Positions 9,732 through 18,156 of a stretch of 50,151 nt of DNA are shown one piece after another (position 1 is the first letter of the stretch; each line of letters opens with the position of its first letter). Under the pieces are notes generated by a model. It saw only the letters and a program-made list of their open reading frames with translations. It was not told where the DNA came from and did no database searches. The position numbers and the translations under genes are program-made. The stretch covers positions 1-50,151 of the forward strand of contig JAFGVZ010000078.1 in the NCBI GenBank assembly GCA_016937725.1. The letters are read 5' to 3'. The stretch is from Paracoccaceae bacterium (GTDB taxonomy: Bacteria; Pseudomonadota; Alphaproteobacteria; Rhodobacterales; Rhodobacteraceae).

Positions 9732-10175
9732 ATGGCTACCACTACCGACTACACCAAGATGATGAAAGACATGATGGGCGCAATGCCGATGGACACCACC
9801 GCGTTCACCGACATGTTCAAAACCCAAGCCGCTCTGACCGAGAAGATGAGCAAAGTTGCTCTGGAAGCTGCTGAAAAGTCGACCGAAGTTTCGACCAAGT
9901 GGACCAAAGCAACGCTGGCAAAAGCTGGTGAGCTGTCGACCGCCAAAGAAGATCCGGCTGACTACACCAAAGCTATGACCGATTTCGCATCCGCTTCGGC
10001 CGAAACCGCTGCCGAGCATGTCGCTGCTTTCGCTGAAATCGCGAAAAAAGTGCAGATGGACACCGTCGAGCTGCTGATGGCTGCTGGCAAAGACATGCAG
10101 GAAGAAACTGCTGCTGTTGTCAAGAAAGCCACCGACACGGCAACCAAAGCGACGAAAGCTGCAACCGCCAAGTAA
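9732..10175 (+). CDS. phaP: Phasin PhaP, PHA granule-coating protein
   Basis: A 147-residue Ala/Lys/Thr-rich helical protein of the phasin family that coats PHA granules. ATG 9732 was chosen over upstream in-frame codons because AGGAGA ends about 7 bases before it and the N-terminus (ATTTDYTKMMKDMM) then fits phasins. The helical core spans residues 25-125 and the tail is Lys/Ala/Thr repeats (KKATDTATKATKAATAK). There are no cysteines. Codon use is strongly biased toward GCT/AAA, suggesting high expression. Twin PhaR boxes lie directly upstream and a terminator downstream. Confidence 0.92.
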   Translation: MATTTDYTKMMKDMMGAMPMDTTAFTDMFKTQAALTEKMSKVALEAAEKSTEVSTKWTKATLAKAGELSTAKEDPADYTKAMTDFASASAETAAEHVAAFAEIAKKVQMDTVELLMAAGKDMQEETAAVVKKATDTATKATKAATAK

Positions 10176-10232
10176 GGCGCGACAGTTCTTTCTCTCCCGC
10201 GGCCCTGTCCCTCCCAATAGGTGACCGCGACT

Positions 10233-10267
10233 AAAGGGTGCGCAATTCATGCGCGCCCTTTTCTTTT
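10233..10267 (+). terminator. Intrinsic terminator after phaP
   Basis: AAAGGGTGCGC / GCGCGCCCTTT is an 11-pair stem with one G-T pair and a 7-base loop, followed by TTCTTTT. It separates the abundant phasin message from phaR. Confidence 0.85.
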
Positions 10268-10290
10268 GTGAAAACACCCCCTAGGCTGTG

Positions 10291-10301
10291 CTGCACTGCA
10301 A
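10291..10301. promoter_or_regulatory. Putative PhaR autoregulatory box
   Basis: CTGCACTGCAA matches CTGC-N3-GCAG except for the last base. It sits 21-31 bases upstream of the phaR GTG start, where bound repressor would block its own transcription. This fits the known autoregulation of PhaR proteins. Confidence 0.5.
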
Positions 10302-10321
10302 AACCCAAGGGAGGGGGCCTC

Positions 10322-10864
10322 GTGTCACAAGACGCAAAACCGCTGCTGATCAAGCGTTATGCCAGTCGCCGACTGTATAACACCGAAACCAGCGACTATG
10401 TGACGCTAGAGGATATCGCGGGGTTCATCCGCGATGGGCGCGAAGTGCAGATTGTCGATCTGAAATCCGGCGATGACCTGACCCGCCAATACCTGCTTCA
10501 GATCGTGGCGGAACATGAAAGCCGCGGCGAAAGCGTGTTGCCGATAGAAGTGCTGACCGACCTTGTGCGCAGCTACACCACGCAAGCGCAAAGCGTTGTG
10601 CCGCAGTTTCTGGCCATGTCTTTTGAAATGCTGCGGGAAGGGCAATCCAAGATTGTCGAGAATATGGCCCGCGCCAACCCCATGGCAGCCATGCCCGGCT
10701 TTGAAGAGATGCAGCGCCAGCAACAGGCTTTCATGAAAACCATGATGACGGGCTGGCCTGGCGTGAAAGACAGCGACACGAAACCGTCTGGCGGTGACGA
10801 TCTGGACGATATCAAGAAGCAACTGGCCGAATTGCAGGACAAGCTGTCGAAGCTGAACAAGTAA
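10322..10864 (+). CDS. phaR: PHA synthesis repressor PhaR
   Basis: A 180-residue regulator. The N-terminal PHB/PHA accumulation DNA-binding domain (KRYASRRLYNTETSDYVTLEDIA, residues about 11-35, and the following block to about 110) is diagnostic. The C-terminus is a Lys/Leu-rich helical tail (KKQLAELQDKLSKLNK) that may bind polymer or oligomerise. GTG 10322 is chosen because a GGGAGGGGG ribosome-binding site ends just before it and the protein then begins where family members do. It is expected to be released from DNA when granules form, derepressing phaP. Confidence 0.92.
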   Translation: MSQDAKPLLIKRYASRRLYNTETSDYVTLEDIAGFIRDGREVQIVDLKSGDDLTRQYLLQIVAEHESRGESVLPIEVLTDLVRSYTTQAQSVVPQFLAMSFEMLREGQSKIVENMARANPMAAMPGFEEMQRQQQAFMKTMMTGWPGVKDSDTKPSGGDDLDDIKKQLAELQDKLSKLNK

Positions 10865-10867
10865 GCG

Positions 10868-12163
10868 CTAGACGCCCAAGCGATCACGCAGCGAAAACCA
10901 TGTCATGGCCAGCGCCAGAAGCGGGCTGCGCAGGGTTGGCCCGCCGGGAAAGCTGGGCAGGGGCAGCTTGCTCATCAGGTCAAAGCGCGCGCTTTGACCT
11001 GCAACCGTTTCGGCCAGAATGCGCCCTGCCAGCGTGGCCAAGGCCACGCCGTGCCCGGAATAACCAGAAGCCGACAAGATATTTGGTCCCACCCGCATGA
11101 AACAGGGCAGGCGGTTCATGGTAATTGCCAGTGTGCCGCCCCAAGCATAGTCAATGCGGGTGTCGGTAAGCTGCGGGAAGACCTGCAACATCGGCTTGCG
11201 CACCGTGCGGATCAAGTCGGGGAAGCGGTAGCCATAGCTTTCCCCACCGCCAAACAGCAGGCGGTTATCTTCGGACAGGCGGAAGTAGTTGATGACGAAT
11301 TTGCTGTCGGCCACCGCGTGATTGCCGGTCAAAACCGTGCCTTCGGGCAGGGGTTCGGTTGCAAGAATGAAATTGTTGATCGGCATGACCTTGGCGGCCA
11401 CTTGCGGCATCAACCGGCCCAGATAGCCGTTCGCGGCCAAGATCACATGATCGGCCTGCACATGCCCGGTCTGGGTGCGCACGATGGGTTTTGGACCCTC
11501 TTCGATGGCCACCACAAGCGCATTTTCATGGATGATTGCCCCCGCCGCCAGCGCCGCGCGGGCAAGGCTGAACGCATAGCGCAACGGGTGCAGATGCCCC
11601 GCGCCATGGTCCAGCATGCCGCCCTTATAACCCGGCGCCTTCACCAGCGCCTGAAGCTGCGCGCGGTCCAGCGGTTCCAAATCGGTATAGCCATAATCGC
11701 GCGCCAATTTCTCGGCATAGGCACGGGCATGGGGCAGGCCACTGTCATGCCAATCGGCATGGATGACACCCGGCGCAATTGGGCAATCCATAGCGTGGCG
11801 TTCCACTAGGTCATGGACCAGATCGCGCGCGTCCAGCCCGATTTGCCACAGGTGGCGCGCATCGTCGCGGCCCACCATCCGCTCGATTTCGTCCTGCTCT
11901 ATGCGCTGGCCCGGCCCGATTTGCCCGCCATTGCGGCCTGATGCTCCAAAGCCCACCCGGTGCGCTTCCAGCAGGCGCACAGAGAAACCGCGCTCTGCCA
12001 GATGCAGCGCGGCGGATAGCCCGGTATAGCCGCCGCCAATGACGCAAACATCTGCCTGAACGGCCCCTTTCAGCGCAGGCTGAACGAGCAGGGGCGTGGC
12101 GGTGGCCGCATAATAGCTGTCGGGGTAGTGCCCCGCGCGGTCATTTGCGAAGAGAAGGTTCAT
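10868..12163 (-). CDS. FAD-dependent oxidoreductase, gamma-glutamylputrescine-oxidase-like
   Basis: A 431-residue DAO-family flavoenzyme. The N-terminal dinucleotide-binding motif is VCVIGGGYTGLSAALHLAE (residues about 40-60). The GFGASGRNGGQIGPGQR block and the C-terminal YSGHGVALATLAGRILAE block are typical of PuuB-like amine oxidases. ATG 12163 overlaps the stop of the upstream ligase gene as ATGA. As last gene of the operon it likely oxidises the gamma-glutamylated amine made by the ligases. The actual substrate is unknown; other N-substituted glutamates or amines are possible. Confidence 0.75.
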   Translation of the reverse strand: MNLLFANDRAGHYPDSYYAATATPLLVQPALKGAVQADVCVIGGGYTGLSAALHLAERGFSVRLLEAHRVGFGASGRNGGQIGPGQRIEQDEIERMVGRDDARHLWQIGLDARDLVHDLVERHAMDCPIAPGVIHADWHDSGLPHARAYAEKLARDYGYTDLEPLDRAQLQALVKAPGYKGGMLDHGAGHLHPLRYAFSLARAALAAGAIIHENALVVAIEEGPKPIVRTQTGHVQADHVILAANGYLGRLMPQVAAKVMPINNFILATEPLPEGTVLTGNHAVADSKFVINYFRLSEDNRLLFGGGESYGYRFPDLIRTVRKPMLQVFPQLTDTRIDYAWGGTLAITMNRLPCFMRVGPNILSASGYSGHGVALATLAGRILAETVAGQSARFDLMSKLPLPSFPGGPTLRSPLLALAMTWFSLRDRLGV

Positions 12164-13515
12164 ACGTTCAGCAGCAGATGCTCGCGTTCCCAAGGGCTGA
12201 TGACCTGTAGAAACTCGTGATACTCGTCGCGTTTCACCGCGGCATAGGTTTTGCAGAATTCTGGGCCAAGAATGTCATGCAGCGCGGTCGCATCCTCGAA
12301 CAGGGACACGGCATCGCCCAACGTGCGGGGCAGTTCGTCCTCATCCATATAGGCGTTTGTGCGGCATTCCTCGCGCGGGCCTTGCTGTTCAATCAGCCCC
12401 AGATAGCCACAGGCCAGTGACGCGGCGATGCCCAAATAGGGGTTGCAATCCATCCCCGCCAGCCGGTTTTCCACGCGCCGCGCGTTCGGCGAGGAGATCG
12501 GAACGCGCAACCCCGTCGTGCGGTTGTCATGGCCCCATTCCAGGTTGATGGGGGCGGCGAAATCCGGGACATAGCGACGATAGCTGTTCACATAGGGGGC
12601 AATCAGCGCCACGGCGCTGGGCAGATGCCGCTGCAACCCGCCGATGAAATGCATGAACGCGTCCGTGCTGTCGCCCGTATCGGTCGAGAACAGGTTTTGC
12701 CCGGTGGACGTGTCCAGCACCGAATGGTGAATATGCATGGCGCTGCCCGGCTCGCCCTCTATGGGTTTGGCCATGAATGTGGCGAACATGTCGTGGCGCA
12801 GCGCGGCTTCGCGGATCATACGCTTGAAGTAAAAAACCTGATCGGCCAGCACCAAAGGATCGCCATGGGCCAAGTTAATCTCGACCTGACCCGCGCCGCC
12901 CTCTTGCAAGATGCCGTCAATCTCTAGCCCCATGGCTTCGGCGAAATCATAGATATCGTCGATCACCTTGCCATATTCATCGACCGCCGACATGGAATAG
13001 GCTTGCCGCGCCGCCGCGCGCCGCCCGGTGCGGCCCATGGGCGGGATGATGGGCATATTCGGATCAAGGTTGCGGGCGACGAAGAAGAATTCCATTTCTG
13101 GCGCAACGACAGGCTGCCAGCCCTTGTCACGGTAGAGTTGCAGCACCCGTTTCAGCACGTTGCGCGGTGCGGTCGGGATCGGGGCACCATGGGCGTCCTC
13201 TGCATCGTGGATAATCTGAAGCGTCCAATCAGCCGTCCAGGGCGCGGCGGTCGCGGTCGAAAAATCGGGCCGCATGATCATGTCAGGTTCCAGATCGGCC
13301 CCGTCCCGGAAATCGGCCCAGCCGCCCGTGATGGTTTGCAGAAAAATTGACGTTGGAAGGTAATATTTCGCACTTTCATCGAATTTGAATGCGGGCATAG
13401 CTTTGCCACGCGCCACACCGGCCATATCGGCGATAATGCATTCGACCTCGTCCAAGCGGCGCCCTTCCAAAAAATCGCGCGCGGCTTGAGGGATTTGATT
13501 TCGCCAGCTTGTCAT
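12160..13515 (-). CDS. Glutamine-synthetase-like gamma-glutamyl-amine ligase (copy 1)
   Basis: A 451-residue GS-family ligase (PuuA/GlnA3 type). It has the metal-site block EMEFFFV, the QVEINLAHGDPL and HIHHS blocks, the NSYRRYVPDFAAP stretch and the WGHDNRTTGLRVPIS nucleotide/glutamate block with the NRLAGMDCNPYL ending. This family attaches the gamma-carboxyl of glutamate to an amine using ATP. Overlaps by ATGA with both neighbours show tight coupling. It lacks the adenylylation-site context of nitrogen-assimilating GlnA, so a catabolic ligase is preferred. It differs clearly from the second copy in this operon. Confidence 0.8.
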   Translation of the reverse strand: MTSWRNQIPQAARDFLEGRRLDEVECIIADMAGVARGKAMPAFKFDESAKYYLPTSIFLQTITGGWADFRDGADLEPDMIMRPDFSTATAAPWTADWTLQIIHDAEDAHGAPIPTAPRNVLKRVLQLYRDKGWQPVVAPEMEFFFVARNLDPNMPIIPPMGRTGRRAAARQAYSMSAVDEYGKVIDDIYDFAEAMGLEIDGILQEGGAGQVEINLAHGDPLVLADQVFYFKRMIREAALRHDMFATFMAKPIEGEPGSAMHIHHSVLDTSTGQNLFSTDTGDSTDAFMHFIGGLQRHLPSAVALIAPYVNSYRRYVPDFAAPINLEWGHDNRTTGLRVPISSPNARRVENRLAGMDCNPYLGIAASLACGYLGLIEQQGPREECRTNAYMDEDELPRTLGDAVSLFEDATALHDILGPEFCKTYAAVKRDEYHEFLQVISPWEREHLLLNV

Positions 13516-14198
13516 GCTTGCACCTGTGCGTGTTCCTTGAAGAAGCTGGCAATGCGGGTGGCCAAGGGGCCGCTCTCGGCACTGCCCAGCCCTGCCTTGG
13601 CTCGGGTCAGCAGGTCATCTGGAACCACGCCACGCCCACGATGGTCGATCAGCCCCTCAATGACCTTATCCTGAAATTCTGGATGGGCCTGCACTGAAAA
13701 CCCTTGGCCCGGATATAGCAGCGCGGCATGGGCGCAAAATTCGTTGCTGGCCACGGTTTGCGCGCCTTCGGGCGGCGTGATGACCTGATCCTGATGCCAT
13801 GCATTCAGCTGCACCGGCCCCGTGTCGAACCGATAGTCCTGCGCACCCACCGCCCAGCCGCCAGCAAACTTCTCGACCTGCCCGCCAAGCGCTTGCGCCA
13901 TGATCTGATGGCCAAAACAAACGCCAACCACCGGCACATGCGCGGCAAAGGCGTTGCGGATGAAGTGTTCGAGCACCGGGATGAAGGCATGATCTTCGTA
14001 AACCCCATGGCGTGACCCGGTGATCAGCCAACCATCGGCGTCTTGCACGGTCGCGGGAAAATCCATTCCCTCGACATGCCATGTTTCAAACGTGAAGCCG
14101 TGATCCGCCAGCAGTTGCGTGAACATGGAAGGATATTGGCCAAGCTCTGCGCTCAGCACATCGGGCAAGCGCCCGCATTCTAGGATACCGATTTTCAT
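13512..14198 (-). CDS. Class I glutamine amidotransferase-like hydrolase
   Basis: A 228-residue stand-alone GATase1 domain. The nucleophile elbow is VGVCFGHQ (Cys94). His and Glu come from QAHPEF, and the oxyanion region is TGSRHGVYED. It resembles the GMP-synthase-like group more than PuuD. Lying between two gamma-glutamyl ligases, it most plausibly cleaves a gamma-glutamyl amide after oxidation, a PuuD-like step, or supplies ammonia. This role is inference. Its stop overlaps the next ligase start by four bases. Confidence 0.72.
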   Translation of the reverse strand: MKIGILECGRLPDVLSAELGQYPSMFTQLLADHGFTFETWHVEGMDFPATVQDADGWLITGSRHGVYEDHAFIPVLEHFIRNAFAAHVPVVGVCFGHQIMAQALGGQVEKFAGGWAVGAQDYRFDTGPVQLNAWHQDQVITPPEGAQTVASNEFCAHAALLYPGQGFSVQAHPEFQDKVIEGLIDHRGRGVVPDDLLTRAKAGLGSAESGPLATRIASFFKEHAQVQA

Positions 14199-14276
14199 GG
14201 TATGGGTCTTTCGGGACTAAGCTGTCGCAAGGCTAACGCGCGCCCAAGCTACACGCAAGGGCGTCACCGCCGCGCG

Positions 14277-15611
14277 CTAGAGGCTGTCCAGATAAAGCGT
14301 TTGCAAGTCTTGCGGGCTGAGCGCCGAGAGCACGTCAATCTCTTGCTGCTTGGTGCGGGTGAAATTGTCGATCAGCCGCGCGGGAAACAGCCGTTGCATA
14401 TGCTTGGAGCTTGCGAACTGCGTGACCGCGCCCTGCCAAGTGTCTGGGATTTGGGGCAATTCTTGCGTATAGGCGTTTCCGGTCAGTGGGGCAGGGGGGG
14501 TGATCTTGTCGGCCAGCCCAAGCTCCATCCCGCCAAGAATAGCGGCCAAGACCAGATAAGGGTTGGCATCGCCCCCCGGCACACGGTGTTCCAGCCGCCG
14601 TGCGGCAGGTGGTCCATTTGGCACCCGGATAGAAGCGGTGCGGTTTTCATAGGCCCAGCCAATGCCCGTTGGGGCATGCGCGCCCGGCACCAGCCGGTCA
14701 TAGCTGCCTGCATGCGGCGCAAAGATCAACGTGGCGTCGGCCATGCTGGCCAGCACCCCACCAATGGCATGGCGTAGCGCGTCCGAACCTTGGGCCGATC
14801 CATCGTCGAAAATGTTGCGCCCGTCCCGGTCCAGAAGCGAGGCATGCACATGCAATCCGTTGCCGGACGCGTCAGGGTAAGGCTTGGCCATGAAAGACGC
14901 TGCAAAACCATGGGCGCGGGCCAGTCGGCGCACCAGAAGTTTGAACAGCCACGTGTCATCGGCCATGCGCAGCGGGTCCGCGCCGTGGTTCAGGTTAATC
15001 TCGAACTGGCCCGGCCCGGCTTCCGAGGTTGCGGTGTCGGCGTCTATGCCCAGCGCGTCGCACCCTTCATAAAGCGCATCGAAAAAGCTGTTGAACGCAT
15101 CCATGACTTGCATCGAGAGCGTGGCCGCCCCCCATCCGCGTCGGCCCGTAATGGGGTTCGACGGTGGCTGGAACGGGCCTTCGCTGTCGTCGATCAGGTA
15201 GAATTCCAGCTCTGTTGCGGTCACGGCGGTCAGGCCTTGGGCCGCCAGCCTGTCGACCACGGACGCAAGCGCATGGCGCGCATCGCCCGCGAAAGGCGTG
15301 CCATCTTCGCGGTGCATGGCCATGGGCAGCATCGCGGCTTCCGGCCCGATCCATGGCATCGGCAACAAGCCGCGCGGGGTAGGGCGCAGGAAGCCATCGG
15401 CATCGCCCGTGTCAAAGACCAACGGGCTGTCTTCGATATCGTTGCCGCGAATATCCAGATTGAGCGTGGAAAGCGGCATCTTCGCGTCGCCAGTCATCAG
15501 CTTTGGCAAGGCTTGTGGTGACATGCGCTTGGCCCGGGCCACCCCGTTCAGGTCTGGAATGACGATGCGGATCTGGCGCAGAGCGTCGGGGTCAGGATGG
15601 ATGGCAGGCAT
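14277..15611 (-). CDS. Glutamine-synthetase-like gamma-glutamyl-amine ligase (copy 2)
   Basis: A 444-residue second GS-family ligase, with TELEFYLID, GQFEINLNHGADPL, GLHVHASL, GSYDRLVPGAHAPTG and ENRTASIRVP blocks. The overall order matches PuuA-like proteins. It starts three bases after the permease stop (15615), so it is in the same transcript. Many block residues differ from copy 1, which suggests different substrates or a hetero-oligomer rather than a recent duplication. A 78-base gap with no clear element separates it from the amidotransferase gene. Confidence 0.78.
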   Translation of the reverse strand: MPAIHPDPDALRQIRIVIPDLNGVARAKRMSPQALPKLMTGDAKMPLSTLNLDIRGNDIEDSPLVFDTGDADGFLRPTPRGLLPMPWIGPEAAMLPMAMHREDGTPFAGDARHALASVVDRLAAQGLTAVTATELEFYLIDDSEGPFQPPSNPITGRRGWGAATLSMQVMDAFNSFFDALYEGCDALGIDADTATSEAGPGQFEINLNHGADPLRMADDTWLFKLLVRRLARAHGFAASFMAKPYPDASGNGLHVHASLLDRDGRNIFDDGSAQGSDALRHAIGGVLASMADATLIFAPHAGSYDRLVPGAHAPTGIGWAYENRTASIRVPNGPPAARRLEHRVPGGDANPYLVLAAILGGMELGLADKITPPAPLTGNAYTQELPQIPDTWQGAVTQFASSKHMQRLFPARLIDNFTRTKQQEIDVLSALSPQDLQTLYLDSL

Positions 15612-15614
15612 GGA

Positions 15615-16466
15615 TCACCGAATATATTGCGGACGGAACCGAAAGCGCGGGCGGCGGGCCTGCGGCAGGTGGCGGTTCAAGCGCCGCCCAACCAGCCCAT
15701 ACCCTGCCACGATCAGAAGTGTAAGGGCCACGAAATAAGCGGCCACTAGCGGATAGGCGACGAACGGGTTGAAGGTCTGATCCACGAAATAGCGGGCGTA
15801 ATAGAATGCCTCGCCCACCTGTTGACGGGCGGGGAAGGCAGACAGAAACACCAAGGTTGTCGAATGTGTCAGGAAGATCGCTTCATTGGTGTAGCTGGGC
15901 CATGACAGCCGCAACATGTTTGGGAAAATCACGCGGCGGAACTTGGTCCAACCCTGCATGCCATAGGCATCTGCCGCTTCCAGATCGCCCTTCGGGATGG
16001 ATTGCAACGCGCCGTGGAACAATTCGGCGGAATAGGCGGTCGTGTTCAGCACAAGCACGAACAGCCCGCCCACCTGTGCCGTGGTCAGCGCCGAGGTGTC
16101 GACCGTCAGCGTGACAAAGCCCAAGGGAATGTCGATTCCGCTTCGGGGCAACAGCACGAAAGCCGCGTAGAAAAAGAAGAACTGGATGAACAGCGGCGAG
16201 CCTCGGAACACGAAGATGAATCCGCTCGCGGGACGCGACAGCCAAGGGTTTTGACTGAACCGCGCCATGGCAACGCCGACGGCCAATCCAAACCCGATCG
16301 CGATGGCAAGGCCCGCGAAATAGATGTTCCACATCAGGCCAGAGCCGATCAGAAACACTTGATCGCAAAAAGTAATGTCCAGCCCACGCGGCAACAGCCG
16401 TTCGCCATAATCGCGGCCAAGCGCGCGCAAGCCATACGCTTCAAAGCTTTCCCAGCACGTCCTCAT
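15615..16466 (-). CDS. ABC transporter permease, HisM-like
   Basis: A 283-residue polar-amino-acid type permease with about five to six membrane spans. It carries the EAA loop, AELFHGALQSIPKGDLEAADAYGM, where the ATPase docks. FRGSPLFIQFFFFYAAF is the family signature preceding it. The N-terminus is longer than usual (about 40 residues before the first span). It overlaps the other permease gene by ATGA and is followed after three bases by ligase copy 2, linking transport to metabolism. Confidence 0.85.
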   Translation of the reverse strand: MRTCWESFEAYGLRALGRDYGERLLPRGLDITFCDQVFLIGSGLMWNIYFAGLAIAIGFGLAVGVAMARFSQNPWLSRPASGFIFVFRGSPLFIQFFFFYAAFVLLPRSGIDIPLGFVTLTVDTSALTTAQVGGLFVLVLNTTAYSAELFHGALQSIPKGDLEAADAYGMQGWTKFRRVIFPNMLRLSWPSYTNEAIFLTHSTTLVFLSAFPARQQVGEAFYYARYFVDQTFNPFVAYPLVAAYFVALTLLIVAGYGLVGRRLNRHLPQARRPRFRFRPQYIR

Positions 16467-17344
16467 GCGCCCGCCTTTCGCAGCCGCTCACCCGCTGCGG
16501 TGGCTTGGCCATGCGACAGACGGCGGCCCAGCCATGCAAAGACGCGCTCGCTGATCCATGTCAGGAACAAGTATAAGACCAGTAGCGCCAGGAAATACCA
16601 CATCCGCCAGTCGGGGTGCGGGTAGCTGAAAAGCGAGGTCTTCTGCCCGCCAAGCTCTCGCGCCCAATAGACGATATCTTGTAGCCCCAACAGGAACAAA
16701 AGCGGCGTCGCCTTGATCAGGATTTGCCAGATATTCGATAGGCCGGGCAGCGCATAGACCCACATTTGCGGCAGCACCACCCGGCGAAAGGCTTGGCGGC
16801 GCGACATGCCATAGGCTTCGGCGGTTTCCACCTGCGCGCGCGGCACAGCCTGCATGGCACCATGCAGCGTGTTGGCGACGAACGCGCCAAAGACCATTGC
16901 GAAGGCCAGCACCGCCATCCCGAAAGAATAGGCGGTATACATCCATTGCGGTGAGCCGTTCGGCGGCAGTTTCGCTTCTGGGCAGACAAGGAAATCGGTG
17001 CCTTGGCGGATCGGCTCTGTCCAGTCTGGACAGCGCGCTTGGTGCAGCATCCATTCAAGCCCTTGACCCAAAGCGATAGGCACGAACAGGAAAAATACGA
17101 TATCGGGCACACCGCGCACGATATTGACGTAGACCTTGCCGAAAGCGACCAAGGGCAGGAAGCGCGCGCGCAGGGCTAAAGCCCCAAGCATGCCCATGCC
17201 AAGCGCCGCAGGTGCGGTAACGGCCAACAAGACCAGCACCAGCAGGAACGCCCAGTAAAAGTTCAGATGGGTCGCGGATGTCAGGTAGCAGGCGAACCAG
17301 TCGAAGCCTTCAAGGACAGAGGGGTCAGAGCAAAAGCTGAACAT
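16463..17344 (-). CDS. ABC transporter permease, HisQ-like
   Basis: A 293-residue partner permease. The EAA loop is NTLHGAMQAVPRAQVETAEAYGM, and VNIVRGVPDIVFFLFVP is the preceding conserved block. About five spans are visible. An extra periplasmic loop with paired cysteines (HQARCPDWTEPIRQGTDFLVC) is longer than in HisQ of enteric bacteria. It forms a heterodimer with the downstream permease by family analogy. A stem-loop separates it from the binding-protein gene. Confidence 0.85.
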   Translation of the reverse strand: MFSFCSDPSVLEGFDWFACYLTSATHLNFYWAFLLVLVLLAVTAPAALGMGMLGALALRARFLPLVAFGKVYVNIVRGVPDIVFFLFVPIALGQGLEWMLHQARCPDWTEPIRQGTDFLVCPEAKLPPNGSPQWMYTAYSFGMAVLAFAMVFGAFVANTLHGAMQAVPRAQVETAEAYGMSRRQAFRRVVLPQMWVYALPGLSNIWQILIKATPLLFLLGLQDIVYWARELGGQKTSLFSYPHPDWRMWYFLALLVLYLFLTWISERVFAWLGRRLSHGQATAAGERLRKAGA

Positions 17345-17359
17345 GCGCGCGGGCGGTGC

Positions 17360-17384
17360 TGCGGGGCCTGTGGGTGGCCCCGCA
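17360..17384 (-). other. Intercistronic stem-loop between binding-protein and permease genes
   Basis: TGCGGGGCC / GGCCCCGCA is a perfect 9-pair stem with a 7-base loop in the 48-base gap. There is no T-run after it on the minus strand. It is placed where many binding-protein operons have an mRNA-stabilising hairpin that raises the level of the binding protein over the permeases. Confidence 0.6.
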
Positions 17385-17392
17385 AGCGTGCC

Positions 17393-18130
17393 TTACTCGA
17401 ACAGAGGTGCTTCTTCGCCAAACCACTTGGTGATCATGGCGTTCAGCGAGCCGTCGGCTTTCATTTCGGTAATCACACCATCGAAGGTTGCGCGCAGCGC
17501 GTCGTCGCTTTGGCGGGTGCCAACACCGATCCCGTCGCCCAGCAGCACGTCATCGCCCAAGAAGACCAGCTCGCCCGCCGAGTCGGTCACATAGGGGTCG
17601 AGGAAGGCCTTGTCGGCCAGAACCGCGTCAACTTCGCCGTTGCGCAGCGCGGCGATGGTTTCGTCTGGCGTCGGGAATTCCAGCAGGTCGGCGTCGGATT
17701 CCGCGATATAGCCCGCCTGAATGGTGCCGGATTGTGCCGCGACAACGCCCGTCATGGTCGCCGCCGGATCAGCACCGGCCAGCCCGATAAAGGCCGAAGG
17801 TTCCGGCTGTAGGTAGTTCTGGCTGAAAGAGATGACCTCTTTGCGCGCCTCGGTAATGCTCATGCCGGCCATGATCGTATCGTAATTGCCCGACACGAGG
17901 TTGGGAATGATCGTGTCCCAATCATTGATGACCCATTCGCATGTCAGGCCCGCGCGCTCGCAGATCGCGTCGCCCAATTCGCGCTCGAACCCGTCCAACT
18001 CGCCCGTGGCATCGTTGATGAAGTTATACGGAGGGTAGGCCCCTTCCGACCCCATGCGCACCACATCTTGCGCCATCGCAGCGCTTGCCCCGAAGGCCGC
18101 CAGCGACAGGCCAAGGATCAGTTTTTTCAT
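17393..18130 (-). CDS. Periplasmic polar-amino-acid/amine-binding protein
   Basis: A 245-residue family 3 solute-binding protein. The signal peptide is KKLILGLSLAAFGASAAMAQ (cleavage after residue 21). The mature start VVRMGSEGAYPPYNF and the GFERELGDAICERAG and AGMSITEARKEVISFS blocks are the lysine/arginine/ornithine-binding type. GGGAG lies about 8 bases before the ATG. Ligand class cannot be read from sequence; the operon context suggests a basic amine or polyamine-related compound. Confidence 0.87.
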   Translation of the reverse strand: MKKLILGLSLAAFGASAAMAQDVVRMGSEGAYPPYNFINDATGELDGFERELGDAICERAGLTCEWVINDWDTIIPNLVSGNYDTIMAGMSITEARKEVISFSQNYLQPEPSAFIGLAGADPAATMTGVVAAQSGTIQAGYIAESDADLLEFPTPDETIAALRNGEVDAVLADKAFLDPYVTDSAGELVFLGDDVLLGDGIGVGTRQSDDALRATFDGVITEMKADGSLNAMITKWFGEEAPLFE

Positions 18131-18156
18131 TGTGTTACTCCCGGTTGGTTTTTTGG

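Noticed and set aside
14790..15521. 243-codon plus-strand frame inside the second ligase gene
   Set aside because: Antisense to a GS-family gene with all conserved blocks; composition artefact.
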